Source: Micrococcales bacterium (GTDB lineage: Bacteria; Actinomycetota; Actinomycetes; S36-B12; UBA5976). Taken from it: a DNA stretch of 43,277 bases. This document shows, piece after piece, positions 27,050-36,355 of the stretch; the stretch's first letter is position 1, and each line of letters opens with the position of its first letter. The notes below the pieces were generated by a model. That model did not search any database, was not told the origin of the DNA, and saw only the letters and a program-made list of their open reading frames with translations. A program made the position numbers and the translations under genes. The stretch covers positions 1 to 43,277 of the forward strand of contig JAHEEQ010000002.1 of the NCBI GenBank assembly GCA_024640585.1, given 5' to 3'.

Positions 27050-28716
27050 TACAACACTTCCTTTGTGTCTGGAACTTGTGGAACGGGTTCGAATGAAATT
27101 GAAAGCTCGCCGTTGATATCGCTTTTTACTATGACTCGTTTCAACCAACTATTTTGTGATGACGGAAAATCTTCTCTCCAATGCGAACCGCGCGTTTCCT
27201 CGCGAATATTGGCAGCGAGAGAAATTGCAGTCGCAACCGTATGCAGGTTTGAAGTTTCCCAATTCTTTGTGTTTGGCATTAAGCCTGGTGTGGATTTCAT
27301 CAATGGTGACAGCTCATCAATAGCAGATTGACTTGAATTAGCACTGCGAAGCACACCAACATTTTTTGTCATTGTATTTTGAATAGCACTTCGAAGTTCA
27401 TTTTCCAAAAGCACTTCATTGCCATTGCGCTTTACATAGGACCTGCGTTCTGGCAAACCTAGTGCCAAAAACGCGCCGATTCTTTCCGCAAATACCAAGC
27501 CTTCTAGCAATGAATTACTTGCCAACCTATTGGCCCCGTGAACTCCCGTACATGCAACTTCGCCACAGGCGAATAACCCTGGAATACTTGTTCGGCCGTA
27601 TAGATCAGTTCTAATTCCACCAGAATGGTAATGCTGTGCTGGTGCTACTGGAATTAAGTCAGTACGCGGATCAATGCCATAGCCCAATAAAACATTGAAT
27701 ATTGTTGGAAATCGTTCTTGCCAATTATCCCCAATTTTGCGTGCATCTAACCAGACATGTTTCAAATTCTTTTCTATCATTGTTTTCATAATTGCAATTG
27801 AAACAATGTCGCGAGGTGCCAAATCCGCCATTGGATGTACGCCATCCATGATGTGGTTTCCGTCATCGTCGACTAAGAATGCACCTTCACCTCTCAATGC
27901 TTCGCTAATTAGTGGTTGCTGGCCTTTTGCTTGTTCTCCCAAGAACAACACAGTCGGATGAAATTGTATAAATTCCAAATCTGCTAAATCAGCACCTGCG
28001 CGCAAAGCCAAAGCGATTCCATCACCAGTTGCAACTTTCGGATTTGTGGATTGCGAAAAAACTTGCCCGATGCCACCTGTTGCCAAAATAACTGCAGGTG
28101 CCAAAACTGCGCCAACTCCGTCATGCATTCCTTGACCCATAACGTGCAATGTGATTCCTTGTGCAGCGCCATATTCATCTTGGAGTAAATCCAAAACGAG
28201 TGCGTTTTCAATTAGTTCGATTCCACTGTCATTTGAAACTGCGTCAACAAGTGCGCGAGAAATCTCAGCGCCGGTGGCGTCCCCGCCTGCATGCGCAATG
28301 CGATCTCGATGATGTCCGCCTTCACGAGTTAATGCAATTGCGCCACTTTCAGTCTTATCGAAATTTGCACCTCGTGAAATCAAACGGCGAATTGCATTTG
28401 GGCCTTCAATAACCAAAACTCGCGCTGCTGCAGAATCGCATAAACCTGCACCGGCAACAATGGTGTCTCGCCAATGTTCTTCAGGCGAGTCATTTGGGTC
28501 TAGAGCAGCTGCAATTCCACCTTGTGCCCATCTGGTTGAACCATCATCAACCTGCGCTTTGGTAACCAAAATAACTTTGTAGCCAGATGTGCGCGCCTGG
28601 ATAGCAGCTGTTAATCCTGCAACTCCGCTGCCGATCACAATCACATCTGTCTCTGCAAACCAACCTGGCTCTGGAGCTGTAAGTCTGATTCCAATTTGTG
28701 CCACTGGATTAGACAT
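27049..28716 (-). CDS. nadB: L-aspartate oxidase NadB
   Basis: FAD enzyme oxidising aspartate to iminoaspartate for de novo NAD synthesis. The 555-residue protein has the Rossmann FAD motif VIVIGSGVAGLTAAIQA near residue 25, the substrate region STRWAQGGIAAAL, EGGHHRDRIAHAGGDATG, FIQFHPTVLF, HYHSGGIRTDLYGRTS and GANRLASNSLLEGLVF. Its start overlaps the end of panC by 8 bp. The partner enzyme quinolinate synthase NadA is not encoded in the window although nadA, nadB and nadC are adjacent in mycobacteria. Confidence 0.95.
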   Translation of the reverse strand: MSNPVAQIGIRLTAPEPGWFAETDVIVIGSGVAGLTAAIQARTSGYKVILVTKAQVDDGSTRWAQGGIAAALDPNDSPEEHWRDTIVAGAGLCDSAAARVLVIEGPNAIRRLISRGANFDKTESGAIALTREGGHHRDRIAHAGGDATGAEISRALVDAVSNDSGIELIENALVLDLLQDEYGAAQGITLHVMGQGMHDGVGAVLAPAVILATGGIGQVFSQSTNPKVATGDGIALALRAGADLADLEFIQFHPTVLFLGEQAKGQQPLISEALRGEGAFLVDDDGNHIMDGVHPMADLAPRDIVSIAIMKTMIEKNLKHVWLDARKIGDNWQERFPTIFNVLLGYGIDPRTDLIPVAPAQHYHSGGIRTDLYGRTSIPGLFACGEVACTGVHGANRLASNSLLEGLVFAERIGAFLALGLPERRSYVKRNGNEVLLENELRSAIQNTMTKNVGVLRSANSSQSAIDELSPLMKSTPGLMPNTKNWETSNLHTVATAISLAANIREETRGSHWREDFPSSQNSWLKRVIVKSDINGELSISFEPVPQVPDTKEVL

Positions 28717-29557
28717 TGTCCACCGCCAATTCGCACTCTATGTTGTCGATTAAACGCACATCACCAATCTTTGCAGCGATTAGCACTCTAGCCAACCCAG
28801 GCTTTGGTGTTTCTAAATCATTACTCAAGATATCTAGGTAGTCCAACTCAATTTCGGGAAAAGTTTTCAAGTAGTCAATTGCTGTTGAAATGCTCGAATC
28901 GATTGATTTTTGGCTCTCTAATTCAACTCTTACAACTTCCATCGCTTTGTGAAGCTGAATCGCAATAGCACGCTCTAATGGCAATAATCTTTGATTTCGG
29001 CTCGACATTGCCAGCCCATCTGGTTCGCGAACAGTTGGCACACCTATTACTTCGGTTGAAATTCCAAGGTTCTTAACCATCTGCTTTACGACTGCCAATT
29101 GTTGGAAATCTTTTTCCCCAAAACAGGTGACTTCAGGATTAGTGATTTCAAGTAGTCGATTCACAACTGTGGCAACCGCAGCAAAATGTCCAGGGCGACT
29201 TTTGCCTTCTAACATGTTCGCGATTTTGCCAGGATTTATTTCAACAACAGGATGTTCGGTTGGATAAACAACCTCAAAGGAAGGTGCAAAGACAATGTCG
29301 ACAGAATTTTGTTCGCAAAGTGCAACATCGCCATCAAGATTCCTTGGATACTTTTCCAAATCCTTTTGGTCTGTGAATTGCGTTGGATTTACAAAGATTG
29401 TTACAACCAAGATACCGTTGTCTCCGATTAATTCACGGCACTTTTTCATTAATTGAGCGTGACCTGCGTGCAGAGCTCCCATCGTGAAAACAGCGCCAAC
29501 TTTTTGGTTTTGCAATTCGGATTTCAATTGCTCTACGGTCGAAATTACTTTTGTCAT
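28709..29557 (-). CDS. panC: Pantothenate synthetase (pantoate-beta-alanine ligase) PanC
   Basis: Joins pantoate and beta-alanine using ATP. The 282-residue protein has the nucleotide-binding HIGH-like motif in FTMGALHAGHAQLMKKC (HAGH), the FVNPTQF loop, GEKDFQQLAVVKQMV and the SSRNQRL signature. The ATG overlaps the end of the DUF2520 gene as ATGA. The downstream gene nadB overlaps its last codons, leaving no place for panD (aspartate decarboxylase), which in actinobacteria often follows panC. Confidence 0.95.
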   Translation of the reverse strand: MTKVISTVEQLKSELQNQKVGAVFTMGALHAGHAQLMKKCRELIGDNGILVVTIFVNPTQFTDQKDLEKYPRNLDGDVALCEQNSVDIVFAPSFEVVYPTEHPVVEINPGKIANMLEGKSRPGHFAAVATVVNRLLEITNPEVTCFGEKDFQQLAVVKQMVKNLGISTEVIGVPTVREPDGLAMSSRNQRLLPLERAIAIQLHKAMEVVRVELESQKSIDSSISTAIDYLKTFPEIELDYLDILSNDLETPKPGLARVLIAAKIGDVRLIDNIECELAVDNV

Positions 29558-30417
29558 CGCAACACCTGCATAAGTGAATCTGCGACTGAAATTGAAAGTT
29601 TTCCAGTTCCGGAAAGTTTGCCGACAGTTGCAATTGCAATAGCGCGATAGGTTTCTAACGCCTCATTTCCTTGTAAAGCAAGCAGGTGGGCGCGAACAGT
29701 TTCAACATCACCTCGGGCAATGGGTCCCGTCAAAGCATCAATGCCCATGGTCAAAGAGTTTTCAAGGGCTGCATTTACAAGTGGTGATAAAAATAATCCG
29801 GGGTTTTCAATTCCGATTTGTTGCAAAATACTTTTTGCTTGATTGATTACTGTGCTTGAGTGATTGGCCGCGTGGCTTAATGCTGCGTGATAGAGCGCTC
29901 GATTTTCTTCGGCCACCACATATTCGCGCCCCCCCATATTTAAAACTAATGCAGCGGCTATGGGCAACAATTCTTCAGTAGTTGTAATTGCAAAGGGACA
30001 ACCAAACATTCGATCTACATCACTTGGAGTGCCTGTAAAAGTCATTGCTGGGTGGATTGCTATCGGAAGTGCACCTTGCAAACTTGCAGGCGCTAAAACA
30101 TCTATTCCAAACCGTCCAGATGTATGAATAACAAATTGATGTTTTTTGAAACCAACTGTTTGGGCAATTCCTCGAACTAAATCAGGAAGCACATCGTCAG
30201 GCACTGCAAACAGAACTGTTTGAACATTTTCGATTAGAGAAGAAATTTCTTGCAGATCGGTAGCTGGTAAGAATTCAAGCACCCGTTTTTTTGACTTTTC
30301 TGAAATTGCATGAGCGGCCACAATGGAGTGCCCATGATTTTGCAGCGCTCGGGATATGGCAATTCCAACACGGCCAGCCCCGATCAGGCCTACCTTTAAT
30401 ACTGGTTCTTCTGCCAT
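29554..30417 (-). CDS. Rossmann-like/DUF2520 oxidoreductase, possible ketopantoate reductase
   Basis: 287 residues if begun at ATG 30417 (an opening to TTG 30456 exists). N-terminal NAD(P)-binding Rossmann-like domain with KVGLIGAGRVGIAISRAL, then a C-terminal all-helical DUF2520 domain with ALSHAANHSSTVINQA and MGIDALTGPIARGD. It overlaps panC by 4 bp; the same pairing occurs in M. tuberculosis (Rv3603c, recalled). Ketopantoate reductase is required between panB and panC, and members of this family (PanG-type) have been proposed for that step; whether this protein does so is inference. No ribosome site is obvious at either start. Confidence 0.8.
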   Translation of the reverse strand: MAEEPVLKVGLIGAGRVGIAISRALQNHGHSIVAAHAISEKSKKRVLEFLPATDLQEISSLIENVQTVLFAVPDDVLPDLVRGIAQTVGFKKHQFVIHTSGRFGIDVLAPASLQGALPIAIHPAMTFTGTPSDVDRMFGCPFAITTTEELLPIAAALVLNMGGREYVVAEENRALYHAALSHAANHSSTVINQAKSILQQIGIENPGLFLSPLVNAALENSLTMGIDALTGPIARGDVETVRAHLLALQGNEALETYRAIAIATVGKLSGTGKLSISVADSLMQVLR

Positions 30418-30473
30418 TTGCCACTTCTGTTCCAAGCCCGTTCGGGTCTCGTTCAATAGGGGAAGGCTATGGG

Positions 30474-30728
30474 TTACGCAGAAGTATTGTCACAACTAAC
30501 AGTTGTTCCGCAACGCGGGCAAATGTGGCTTTCAACAGCGCGGGTGCGACGGGAGGTGCTCGACATCAAAGCTTCGACATCCGTTGCCCGGTAGCGCCGA
30601 TGTCCACTTGGGAGGGTGACAGGGGTAAGTCTTCCCGTCTTAGCCCACCGGGTCACCGTCTTTGGGTCTACCTTAAACAGCATCGCAACCTCACGTGGAC
30701 GAAGCATGCGTTCTGCATCTTGGCTCAT
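30474..30728 (-). CDS. BldC-like MerR-type DNA-binding protein with C-terminal Cys-rich tail
   Basis: 84 residues. The first 58 match the developmental regulator BldC: RPREVAMLFKVDPKTVTRWA then a wing with SGHRRYRATDVEALM. BldC in Streptomyces ends near there (about 68 residues, recalled); here an extra tail carries His68, Cys70, Cys73 and Cys79 in HICPRCGTTVSC, a possible zinc-binding knuckle. The start has an excellent AAGGAGGA ribosome site. It lies between the DUF2520 gene (same strand, 56 bp downstream) and the divergent DUF3073 gene. Target genes cannot be told from sequence. Confidence 0.87.
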   Translation of the reverse strand: MSQDAERMLRPREVAMLFKVDPKTVTRWAKTGRLTPVTLPSGHRRYRATDVEALMSSTSRRTRAVESHICPRCGTTVSCDNTSA

Positions 30729-30935
30729 CTGTTCCTCCTTGATGAGTCAACCCTGCCACAGATTTACTCTCAAAAGTCGGCCAAAACGGTTTAGATTTGG
30801 TGCAGATTGAATACCAAAAGTCCAATTTGGGGGTTTTTAAACTCACTCTGCCAAAAAGCAGGCTCATTGGCTAAAGTTCGCCTCTGTTGCTCGCACCAGT
30901 TCGGGCATTACCTCTAGCGCACAAGGGGCTTAACC
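30729..30935. other. Divergent promoter region of the BldC-like gene and DUF3073 (no gene seen)
   Basis: The longest gene-free stretch of the window, 207 bp. It holds the ribosome sites of both flanking genes, several A/T runs, and a small CTGC-CAAAAA-GCAG stem around 30847-30862. No promoter hexamer pair with proper spacing could be defended on either strand. Confidence 0.4.
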
Positions 30936-31127
30936 ATGGGTCGTGGTCGACAAAAAGCTAAGCAAGCCAAAGTTGCTCGCGAACTCAAATACGACAGCGG
31001 TTCAATCGATCTAAATGCACTGGCTGCGGAATTGCATGGCGCGAAGCCAAGTTCTGAAAACAATGATTTGCCAGAAAGTGACTATTCAGAGTGGATTGAA
31101 GACGAAGAAGAATCTGAAGAAGATTAG
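30936..31127 (+). CDS. DUF3073 family protein
   Basis: 63-residue actinobacteria-restricted protein with a basic N-terminus MGRGRQKAKQAKVARELKY and a highly acidic end (WIEDEEESEED), the DUF3073 pattern. In Streptomyces it lies by bldC, purM and purF, and the same neighbourhood is kept here. Function is unknown; charge segregation suggests nucleic-acid or protein binding. AAGGGGC stands just before the ATG. Its stop overlaps the purM stop by 4 bp (TTAG). Confidence 0.9.
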   Translation: MGRGRQKAKQAKVARELKYDSGSIDLNALAAELHGAKPSSENNDLPESDYSEWIEDEEESEED

Positions 31128-32206
31128 TTCGTCAGAATTACTGCTCCACCTTTGCCACCTTTAGCCGCGGCATCGCCAGATTCATTTTCTTTTCGATCTC
31201 GAACTTGTCCGCAAACAAATACTTCAAAACCTTGATTCGCTAAATTCGCTATGGCGGCATCAGCAGAATCTTTTGCAACTACAGCAAACATGCCAATTCC
31301 TTGATTGAAAGTTTGTTCCATGTCGGCTCTAGATACATTTCCAACTTTTGCAATTAAATCAAAAATCGCGGGTACTTGCCAAGTGCTTCGATCAATATCA
31401 GCTGCAAGATTTTCTGGTAATACCCGCGCAAGGTTTGCAGCTAGTCCACCACCTGTCACATGTGAAAAAGTATGGAGTGAGGTTTCTAAATTTTTCGCAA
31501 GTTCCAAACATGCTTTTGTGTAAATGCGAGTTGGTTCAAGCATCTCTTCGCCCAATGTGCGACCAAGTTCGTCTATATGCGTTTCAAGTTTGAATCCATT
31601 TTCCCCAAGCAGGACATGGCGAGCTAGGGAAAAACCATTGCTATGCAAACCTGATGAACTCATTGCAATAACTACATCGCCAGATTTGACGCGTTCACTA
31701 GTTAATAAAGCATCGGCTTCGACAACACCAGTACCTGCACCTGCAATGTCATATTCACCTGCAGCCATCACACCAGGATGTTCAGCTGTCTCTCCACCAA
31801 GCAATGCCATACCAGCTTGCTTGCAACCTTCCGCTACTCCACGCACGATGTCAGCAACCACATTAGGTTCCACTTTCCCCGTAGCGATGTAATCAGTCAA
31901 AAACAAAGGCTCGGCACCGCAAACCACAATGTCGTCCGCAATCATTGCAACTAAATCAATGCCAACTGTATGGTGAATTCCAAGTCTTTGAGCAATAACT
32001 ACTTTTGTGCCAACTCCATCTGTACCGGTTGCAAGAATTGGTTTTTTGTATTTGGTTAAACCCGAAGCATCGAACAACCCTGCAAAACCGCCAAAGTCGC
32101 CAATTACTTCTGGGCGGCTTGCCGAAAGCACGCTGGCTTTCATCAATGCGACAGCTCGTTCGCCAGCTTCTACATCTACTCCTGCTTTTGCATAGGAATT
32201 GCTCAT
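31124..32206 (-). CDS. purM: Phosphoribosylformylglycinamidine cyclo-ligase (AIR synthetase) PurM
   Basis: ATP-dependent ring closure to aminoimidazole ribotide, step five of purine synthesis. 360 residues with SYAKAGVDVEAGERAV, GTDGVGTKVVIAQ, the metal/ATP site VDLVAMIADDIVVCGAEPLF (here GIDLVAM), GGETAEHPGVM and HVTGGGLAANLARVLP. It overlaps purF by 4 bp and is the last gene of the purine cluster; its stop is shared with the opposing DUF3073 gene. Confidence 0.96.
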   Translation of the reverse strand: MSNSYAKAGVDVEAGERAVALMKASVLSASRPEVIGDFGGFAGLFDASGLTKYKKPILATGTDGVGTKVVIAQRLGIHHTVGIDLVAMIADDIVVCGAEPLFLTDYIATGKVEPNVVADIVRGVAEGCKQAGMALLGGETAEHPGVMAAGEYDIAGAGTGVVEADALLTSERVKSGDVVIAMSSSGLHSNGFSLARHVLLGENGFKLETHIDELGRTLGEEMLEPTRIYTKACLELAKNLETSLHTFSHVTGGGLAANLARVLPENLAADIDRSTWQVPAIFDLIAKVGNVSRADMEQTFNQGIGMFAVVAKDSADAAIANLANQGFEVFVCGQVRDRKENESGDAAAKGGKGGAVILTN

Positions 32207-33720
32207 GGCAACCTCAATGCACGGGCCACACCGTCTTCATCTTCGACAGTTTTGGCAATATTTTCCAAAACATTTTTGCCAAATTGACCATCTTCTGGAA
32301 GTGCCACAGGATACTTTCCATCAAAGCAAGCCTTGCACAAACGATCTTCAGCAACTTTTGTCGCTTCAACCAACCCTTCGAGCGAAACAAAGCCGAGCGA
32401 ATCTGCTCCAATTGAGTTTTTGATTTCTTCTACAGACAAACCGTTGGCCACAAGTTCGGCGCGGGTCGCAAAATCAATTCCATAGAAGCATGGCCATTTA
32501 ACTGGCGGACTTGAAATGCGAACGTGCACTTCAAGTGCGCCTGCTTCGCGTAACATTTTCACGATTGCTCTTTGGGTATTTCCGCGAACAATTGAGTCAT
32601 CCACCACGATTATGCGTTTTCCAGCAATTTCTTCACGAAGCGGATTTAGTTTTAAGCGAATACCAAGTTGGCGCAAAGTTTGAGATGGCTGAATAAAAGT
32701 GCGGCCTACATATGCGTTTTTCACAAGTCCTTGAGCAAATGGAATATTCGCACCTTGCGCATAGCCAACAGCCGCTGGTGTGCCTGATTCTGGAACTGGA
32801 ATCACCATGTCTGCATCAATTGGATGTTCTTTTGCAAGAGTGCGACCAACTTCGACGCGAACAGCATGAACTGCGTGACCGGTCAAGACTGTGTCAGGAC
32901 GAGCAAGATAAACATATTCGAATAGACAGTGCTTTGGCGTTGGAGCTGCAAAAGTTTGGCTGCGCAAACCTGATTCATCAATCGCAATCAATTCGCCTGG
33001 TTCGATGTCACGAACAAAAGACGCACCGACAATGTCGAGCGCTGCAGTTTCGGATGCAACAACCCAACCATTTTCAAGTTTGCCAATTACGAGGGGACGA
33101 ATACCGAAAGGATCACGTGCTGCATACAGTGTGGTTGCATCCATGAAAACTAGAGAAAATGCTCCTCGCACATTTGGAAGCTCTTTCATTGCAGATTCTT
33201 CGATTGAAAGATCTGGATGAGAAGCAAGTAGTTCGGTCAACACTTCAGTATCAGATGTGGATGTGCGGTGAATATTTGTTAAAGGCAACTCACCCTTATC
33301 TAGCGTTGAAACCCGATCAGCTAATTCTTTTGTGTTGACCAAGTTACCGTTGTGGCCAAGAGCTAGGTGACCTTGAGATGTGGTGCGAAAAGTTGGTTGT
33401 GCGTTTTCCCATTTACTTGACCCCGTTGTCGAATAACGAGTGTGACCAATCGCTAGGTGACCTGTTAAAGTTTCAAGAATATTTTCGTTGAATACTTGAG
33501 AAACAAGTCCCATCTCTTTGTAAACCACAATGCGACTGCCATCACTTGCAGCAATGCCAGCGGATTCTTGTCCGCGATGCTGAAGAGCATATAAACCAAA
33601 GTAAGTAAGTTTCGCTACGGCTTCGCCTGGAGCCCAAACTCCGAAAACTCCACATGCATCTTGTGGACCTTTTTCGTTTGGATCTAGATCATGATTTAAA
33701 AGGCCGTCTGGACGAATCAC
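32203..33720 (-). CDS. purF: Amidophosphoribosyltransferase PurF (Fe-S type)
   Basis: First committed step of purine synthesis, PRPP plus glutamine to phosphoribosylamine. The 505-residue protein has a 22-residue propeptide before the nucleophile Cys23 (DACGVFGV), the glutaminase block ALQHRGQESAGIA, and the PRPP motif IIVVDDSIVRGNT. Cysteines in KHCLFEY, PCFYGID and RLCKACFDG match the [4Fe-4S] ligands of the Bacillus-type enzyme. GTG start at 33720 lies 6 nt after a TAGGAT box that overlaps the stop of the upstream SCP-like gene; no ribosome site is seen, so an internal leaderless promoter is likely. Confidence 0.95.
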   Translation of the reverse strand: MIRPDGLLNHDLDPNEKGPQDACGVFGVWAPGEAVAKLTYFGLYALQHRGQESAGIAASDGSRIVVYKEMGLVSQVFNENILETLTGHLAIGHTRYSTTGSSKWENAQPTFRTTSQGHLALGHNGNLVNTKELADRVSTLDKGELPLTNIHRTSTSDTEVLTELLASHPDLSIEESAMKELPNVRGAFSLVFMDATTLYAARDPFGIRPLVIGKLENGWVVASETAALDIVGASFVRDIEPGELIAIDESGLRSQTFAAPTPKHCLFEYVYLARPDTVLTGHAVHAVRVEVGRTLAKEHPIDADMVIPVPESGTPAAVGYAQGANIPFAQGLVKNAYVGRTFIQPSQTLRQLGIRLKLNPLREEIAGKRIIVVDDSIVRGNTQRAIVKMLREAGALEVHVRISSPPVKWPCFYGIDFATRAELVANGLSVEEIKNSIGADSLGFVSLEGLVEATKVAEDRLCKACFDGKYPVALPEDGQFGKNVLENIAKTVEDEDGVARALRLP

Positions 33721-33726
33721 TGGCTA

Positions 33727-33732
33727 ATCCTA
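33727..33732 (-). promoter_or_regulatory. -10 box for leaderless purF transcript
   Basis: Minus strand TAGGAT, spacer TAGCCA (6 nt), then GTG. The box overlaps the TAG stop of the upstream SCP-like gene. Confidence 0.4.
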
Positions 33733-34065
33733 AACTGGAAAATGGTCCGATAAGTTGCTGCGCTCACCGCTCGCACTCACCAGCCCATCCCGGGTCGCTT
33801 GGTCCCAAGAAATCTTGCCGATTGCAAGTAAAACCAAAGTTTTTGCATTCATTTCCACAACCGCTGCTGGTGTGCCACGGCGATGATTGGTGCCTTCGAT
33901 AATTTGAATTGCGGCGTATGGCGGGATACGAAGTTCCACACTCTTGCCTGGTGCCTTTTTGTTGATCGCATTCAATATTGATTTAACTGCACTTCGTTCA
34001 GTGTCTTTGTCTGGTTGCACTTCGGCGGCGTATGCACTTGCGCAATCAGCCACTGAAGTTTCCAC
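33730..34065 (-). CDS. Sterol carrier family (bacterial SCP-like) protein
   Basis: 111-residue protein resembling the actinobacterial stand-alone SCP2-like ('bacterial SCP ortholog') family, with VELRIPPYAAIQIIEG, GTPAAVVEMNAKTLVLLAIG and the C-terminal SGERSNLSDHFPV. These proteins are regularly placed beside purL/purF in actinobacteria, here directly between them, but their ligand and any role in purine synthesis are unknown. The GTG start lies one base after the purL stop, so it is probably translated by re-initiation. Confidence 0.82.
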   Translation of the reverse strand: METSVADCASAYAAEVQPDKDTERSAVKSILNAINKKAPGKSVELRIPPYAAIQIIEGTNHRRGTPAAVVEMNAKTLVLLAIGKISWDQATRDGLVSASGERSNLSDHFPV

Positions 34066-34066
34066 C

Positions 34067-36355
34067 TTAACCTACTGTCGGACCGAATATTGCTGGCAAA
34101 GTTCCGAAGTGCATTTCGCTTAATTGTGAAATTGGCAACGCCAAGGTTTCATTCCAAACATTATCGATTGACAAAACTTGTTGTTCTGCGAGTTTTGAAT
34201 CAACTACGCCAATTCGAGTGTTAGTAAAACCACGCGCATTGCACATTTCGGTGAAACGAGTTTCTTCACTTCTTGGCACAACCACAATTGCACGAGTTGC
34301 TGATTCAGCATATGCGAAAACAAAGGGATCCAAATTATCTGGCACCCAGATTCTCGCACCAACACCTGAGCGGATTGCCATCTCAATCAAAGATTGCATA
34401 ACTCCGCCATCACTCACATCGTGTGCGGCATTGATTAAGCCATCACGAGAAGCTGCAACCAGAATTTGCGAAAGTTGCATTTCTTTTTGCAAGTCAATTT
34501 TCGGTGGAAGGCCACCAAGATGCCCGTGAATTTCGTGAGCCCATTCGCTGCCTGCAAAATCCTCTGCGGTGTCGCCAAGAAGATAAATCAAATCGCCATC
34601 TTCAGTCCAAGCCATTGGGGTGCGACGTTCGACATCGTCAATCACACCGAGGACACCTACAACAGGAGTCGGCAAAATCGCAACATCGCCAGTTTGGTTG
34701 TAGAAAGAAACATTTCCTCCGGTAACTGGAGTATTCATTTCCAAGCAACCATCTGCCAATCCACGTACAGCTTCTGAGAATTGCCACATAACTTCAGGGT
34801 CTTCGGGCGAACCGAAGTTCAAGCAGTTTGTAACTGCTAACGGAACTGCGCCAGTTGCGGAAACATTTCTGTATGCCTCAGCCAAAGCTAATTTTGCGCC
34901 GTTGTAAGGATCTAGTTTTGCAAAGCGGCCGTTGCAATCTGTTGATACTGCAACACCAAGTCCACTGTTTTCATCAACTCGAACCATCCCAGAATCTTCT
35001 GGTTGAGCGAGGACTGTGTTGCCCAAAACATAACGGTCGTATTGGTCAGTTACCCAACGCTTAGATGCCAAGTTTGGCGCAGCAGTCATTTTCAAAATAG
35101 TTTCACGAAGATCTGCTGCATTTTTAGGGCGGACAAGTTTGTTTGGACTATCTGCTTGCAATTCATCTTGCCAAACTGGACGGTGATACGGGCGTTCATA
35201 AACTGGTCCATCATGCGCAACAGTTCGCGGCGGAACATCAACAATTACTTCGCCATGCCACTCGATGATTAAGCGACCGGTATTAGTTACTTCACCAATA
35301 TCGGTTGCGACTACATCCCACTTTTTGCAAATCTCTAAAAACTTTTCAACATTTAGTGGTGGAACAATTGCACACATACGTTCTTGCGATTCACTCATCA
35401 AAATTTCTTCAGGCGAAAGTGTGTGATCACGAAGTGGAACTCGGTCTAGCCAAACATGCATACCACCAGTGCCATTGCTAGCAAGTTCTGAAGTCGCGCA
35501 AGAAATACCTGCACCACCAAGATCCTGAATACCTTCAACTAAACCTGCGTGCAAAACTTCTAGCGTGCATTCAATAAGTAGTTTCTCCATAAATGGATCT
35601 CCCACCTGAACACTCGGTCGTTTTGCTGGTCCACCATCTTCGAAAGTTTCTGACGCAAGAACTGAGACGCCACCAATGCCGTCGCCACCAGTTGCAGCTC
35701 CAAACAAAATTACGCGATTGCCAATTCCAGACGCTTTTGCCAAATGGATGTCTTCATGTCGCATTGTTCCTACACAAAGAGCATTGACAAGTGGATTGCC
35801 AAGGTAAGTTGGATCAAAAACTACTTCGCCGCCAATGTTTGGAAGGCCTAAACAGTTTCCATAGCCACCAACACCAGCAATGATTCCTGGCAAAACCCGA
35901 GCAGTGTCTTTCGCATCGGCTGGGCCAAAACGAAGTGGATCCATCACCGCAACTGGGCGTGCTCCCATTGAAAGAATGTCGCGAACAATGCCGCCCACAC
36001 CTGTTGCAGCTCCTTGGTACGGCTCAACAAATGATGGGTGGTTGTGGCTTTCAACTTTGAAAGTGACTGCCCAACCGTCGCCAATATCGACCACACCTGC
36101 GTTTTCGCCAATACCAACCAACATGGCATCGGACTTTGGTTTCTTTTCGCCGAATTGTTTTAGATGAACTTTTGATGATTTGTACGAGCAGTGTTCACTC
36201 CACATGACAGAGTACATAGCGAGTTCAGAATTGGTTGGCCGGCGACCAAGTATTTCGCGAATGCGTGCATATTCGTCATCTTTTACACCGAGATCCAAAT
36301 ACGGTTGTTTTACATCTGGAGTTTCACTCGCGTTTTTTACGGTGTCCATGCTCAT
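34067..36355 (-). CDS. purL: Phosphoribosylformylglycinamidine synthase subunit PurL
   Basis: ATP-dependent amidotransferase synthase subunit of the three-part PurSQL complex. The 762-residue size is that of the small (Gram-positive/archaeal) PurL. Visible signatures: [69 protein letters not shown] and the second-half GGNVSFYN. The ATG overlaps the purQ stop by one base; a second ATG two codons in is an alternative start. purS and purQ lie directly upstream, in the order purS-purQ-purL. Confidence 0.96.
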   Translation of the reverse strand: MSMDTVKNASETPDVKQPYLDLGVKDDEYARIREILGRRPTNSELAMYSVMWSEHCSYKSSKVHLKQFGEKKPKSDAMLVGIGENAGVVDIGDGWAVTFKVESHNHPSFVEPYQGAATGVGGIVRDILSMGARPVAVMDPLRFGPADAKDTARVLPGIIAGVGGYGNCLGLPNIGGEVVFDPTYLGNPLVNALCVGTMRHEDIHLAKASGIGNRVILFGAATGGDGIGGVSVLASETFEDGGPAKRPSVQVGDPFMEKLLIECTLEVLHAGLVEGIQDLGGAGISCATSELASNGTGGMHVWLDRVPLRDHTLSPEEILMSESQERMCAIVPPLNVEKFLEICKKWDVVATDIGEVTNTGRLIIEWHGEVIVDVPPRTVAHDGPVYERPYHRPVWQDELQADSPNKLVRPKNAADLRETILKMTAAPNLASKRWVTDQYDRYVLGNTVLAQPEDSGMVRVDENSGLGVAVSTDCNGRFAKLDPYNGAKLALAEAYRNVSATGAVPLAVTNCLNFGSPEDPEVMWQFSEAVRGLADGCLEMNTPVTGGNVSFYNQTGDVAILPTPVVGVLGVIDDVERRTPMAWTEDGDLIYLLGDTAEDFAGSEWAHEIHGHLGGLPPKIDLQKEMQLSQILVAASRDGLINAAHDVSDGGVMQSLIEMAIRSGVGARIWVPDNLDPFVFAYAESATRAIVVVPRSEETRFTEMCNARGFTNTRIGVVDSKLAEQQVLSIDNVWNETLALPISQLSEMHFGTLPAIFGPTVG

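Noticed and set aside
26129..27148. Longer NadC start at 27148
   Set aside because: The added 33 residues are shadow coding of nadB; the ATG at 27049 overlapping the nadB stop is the natural start.
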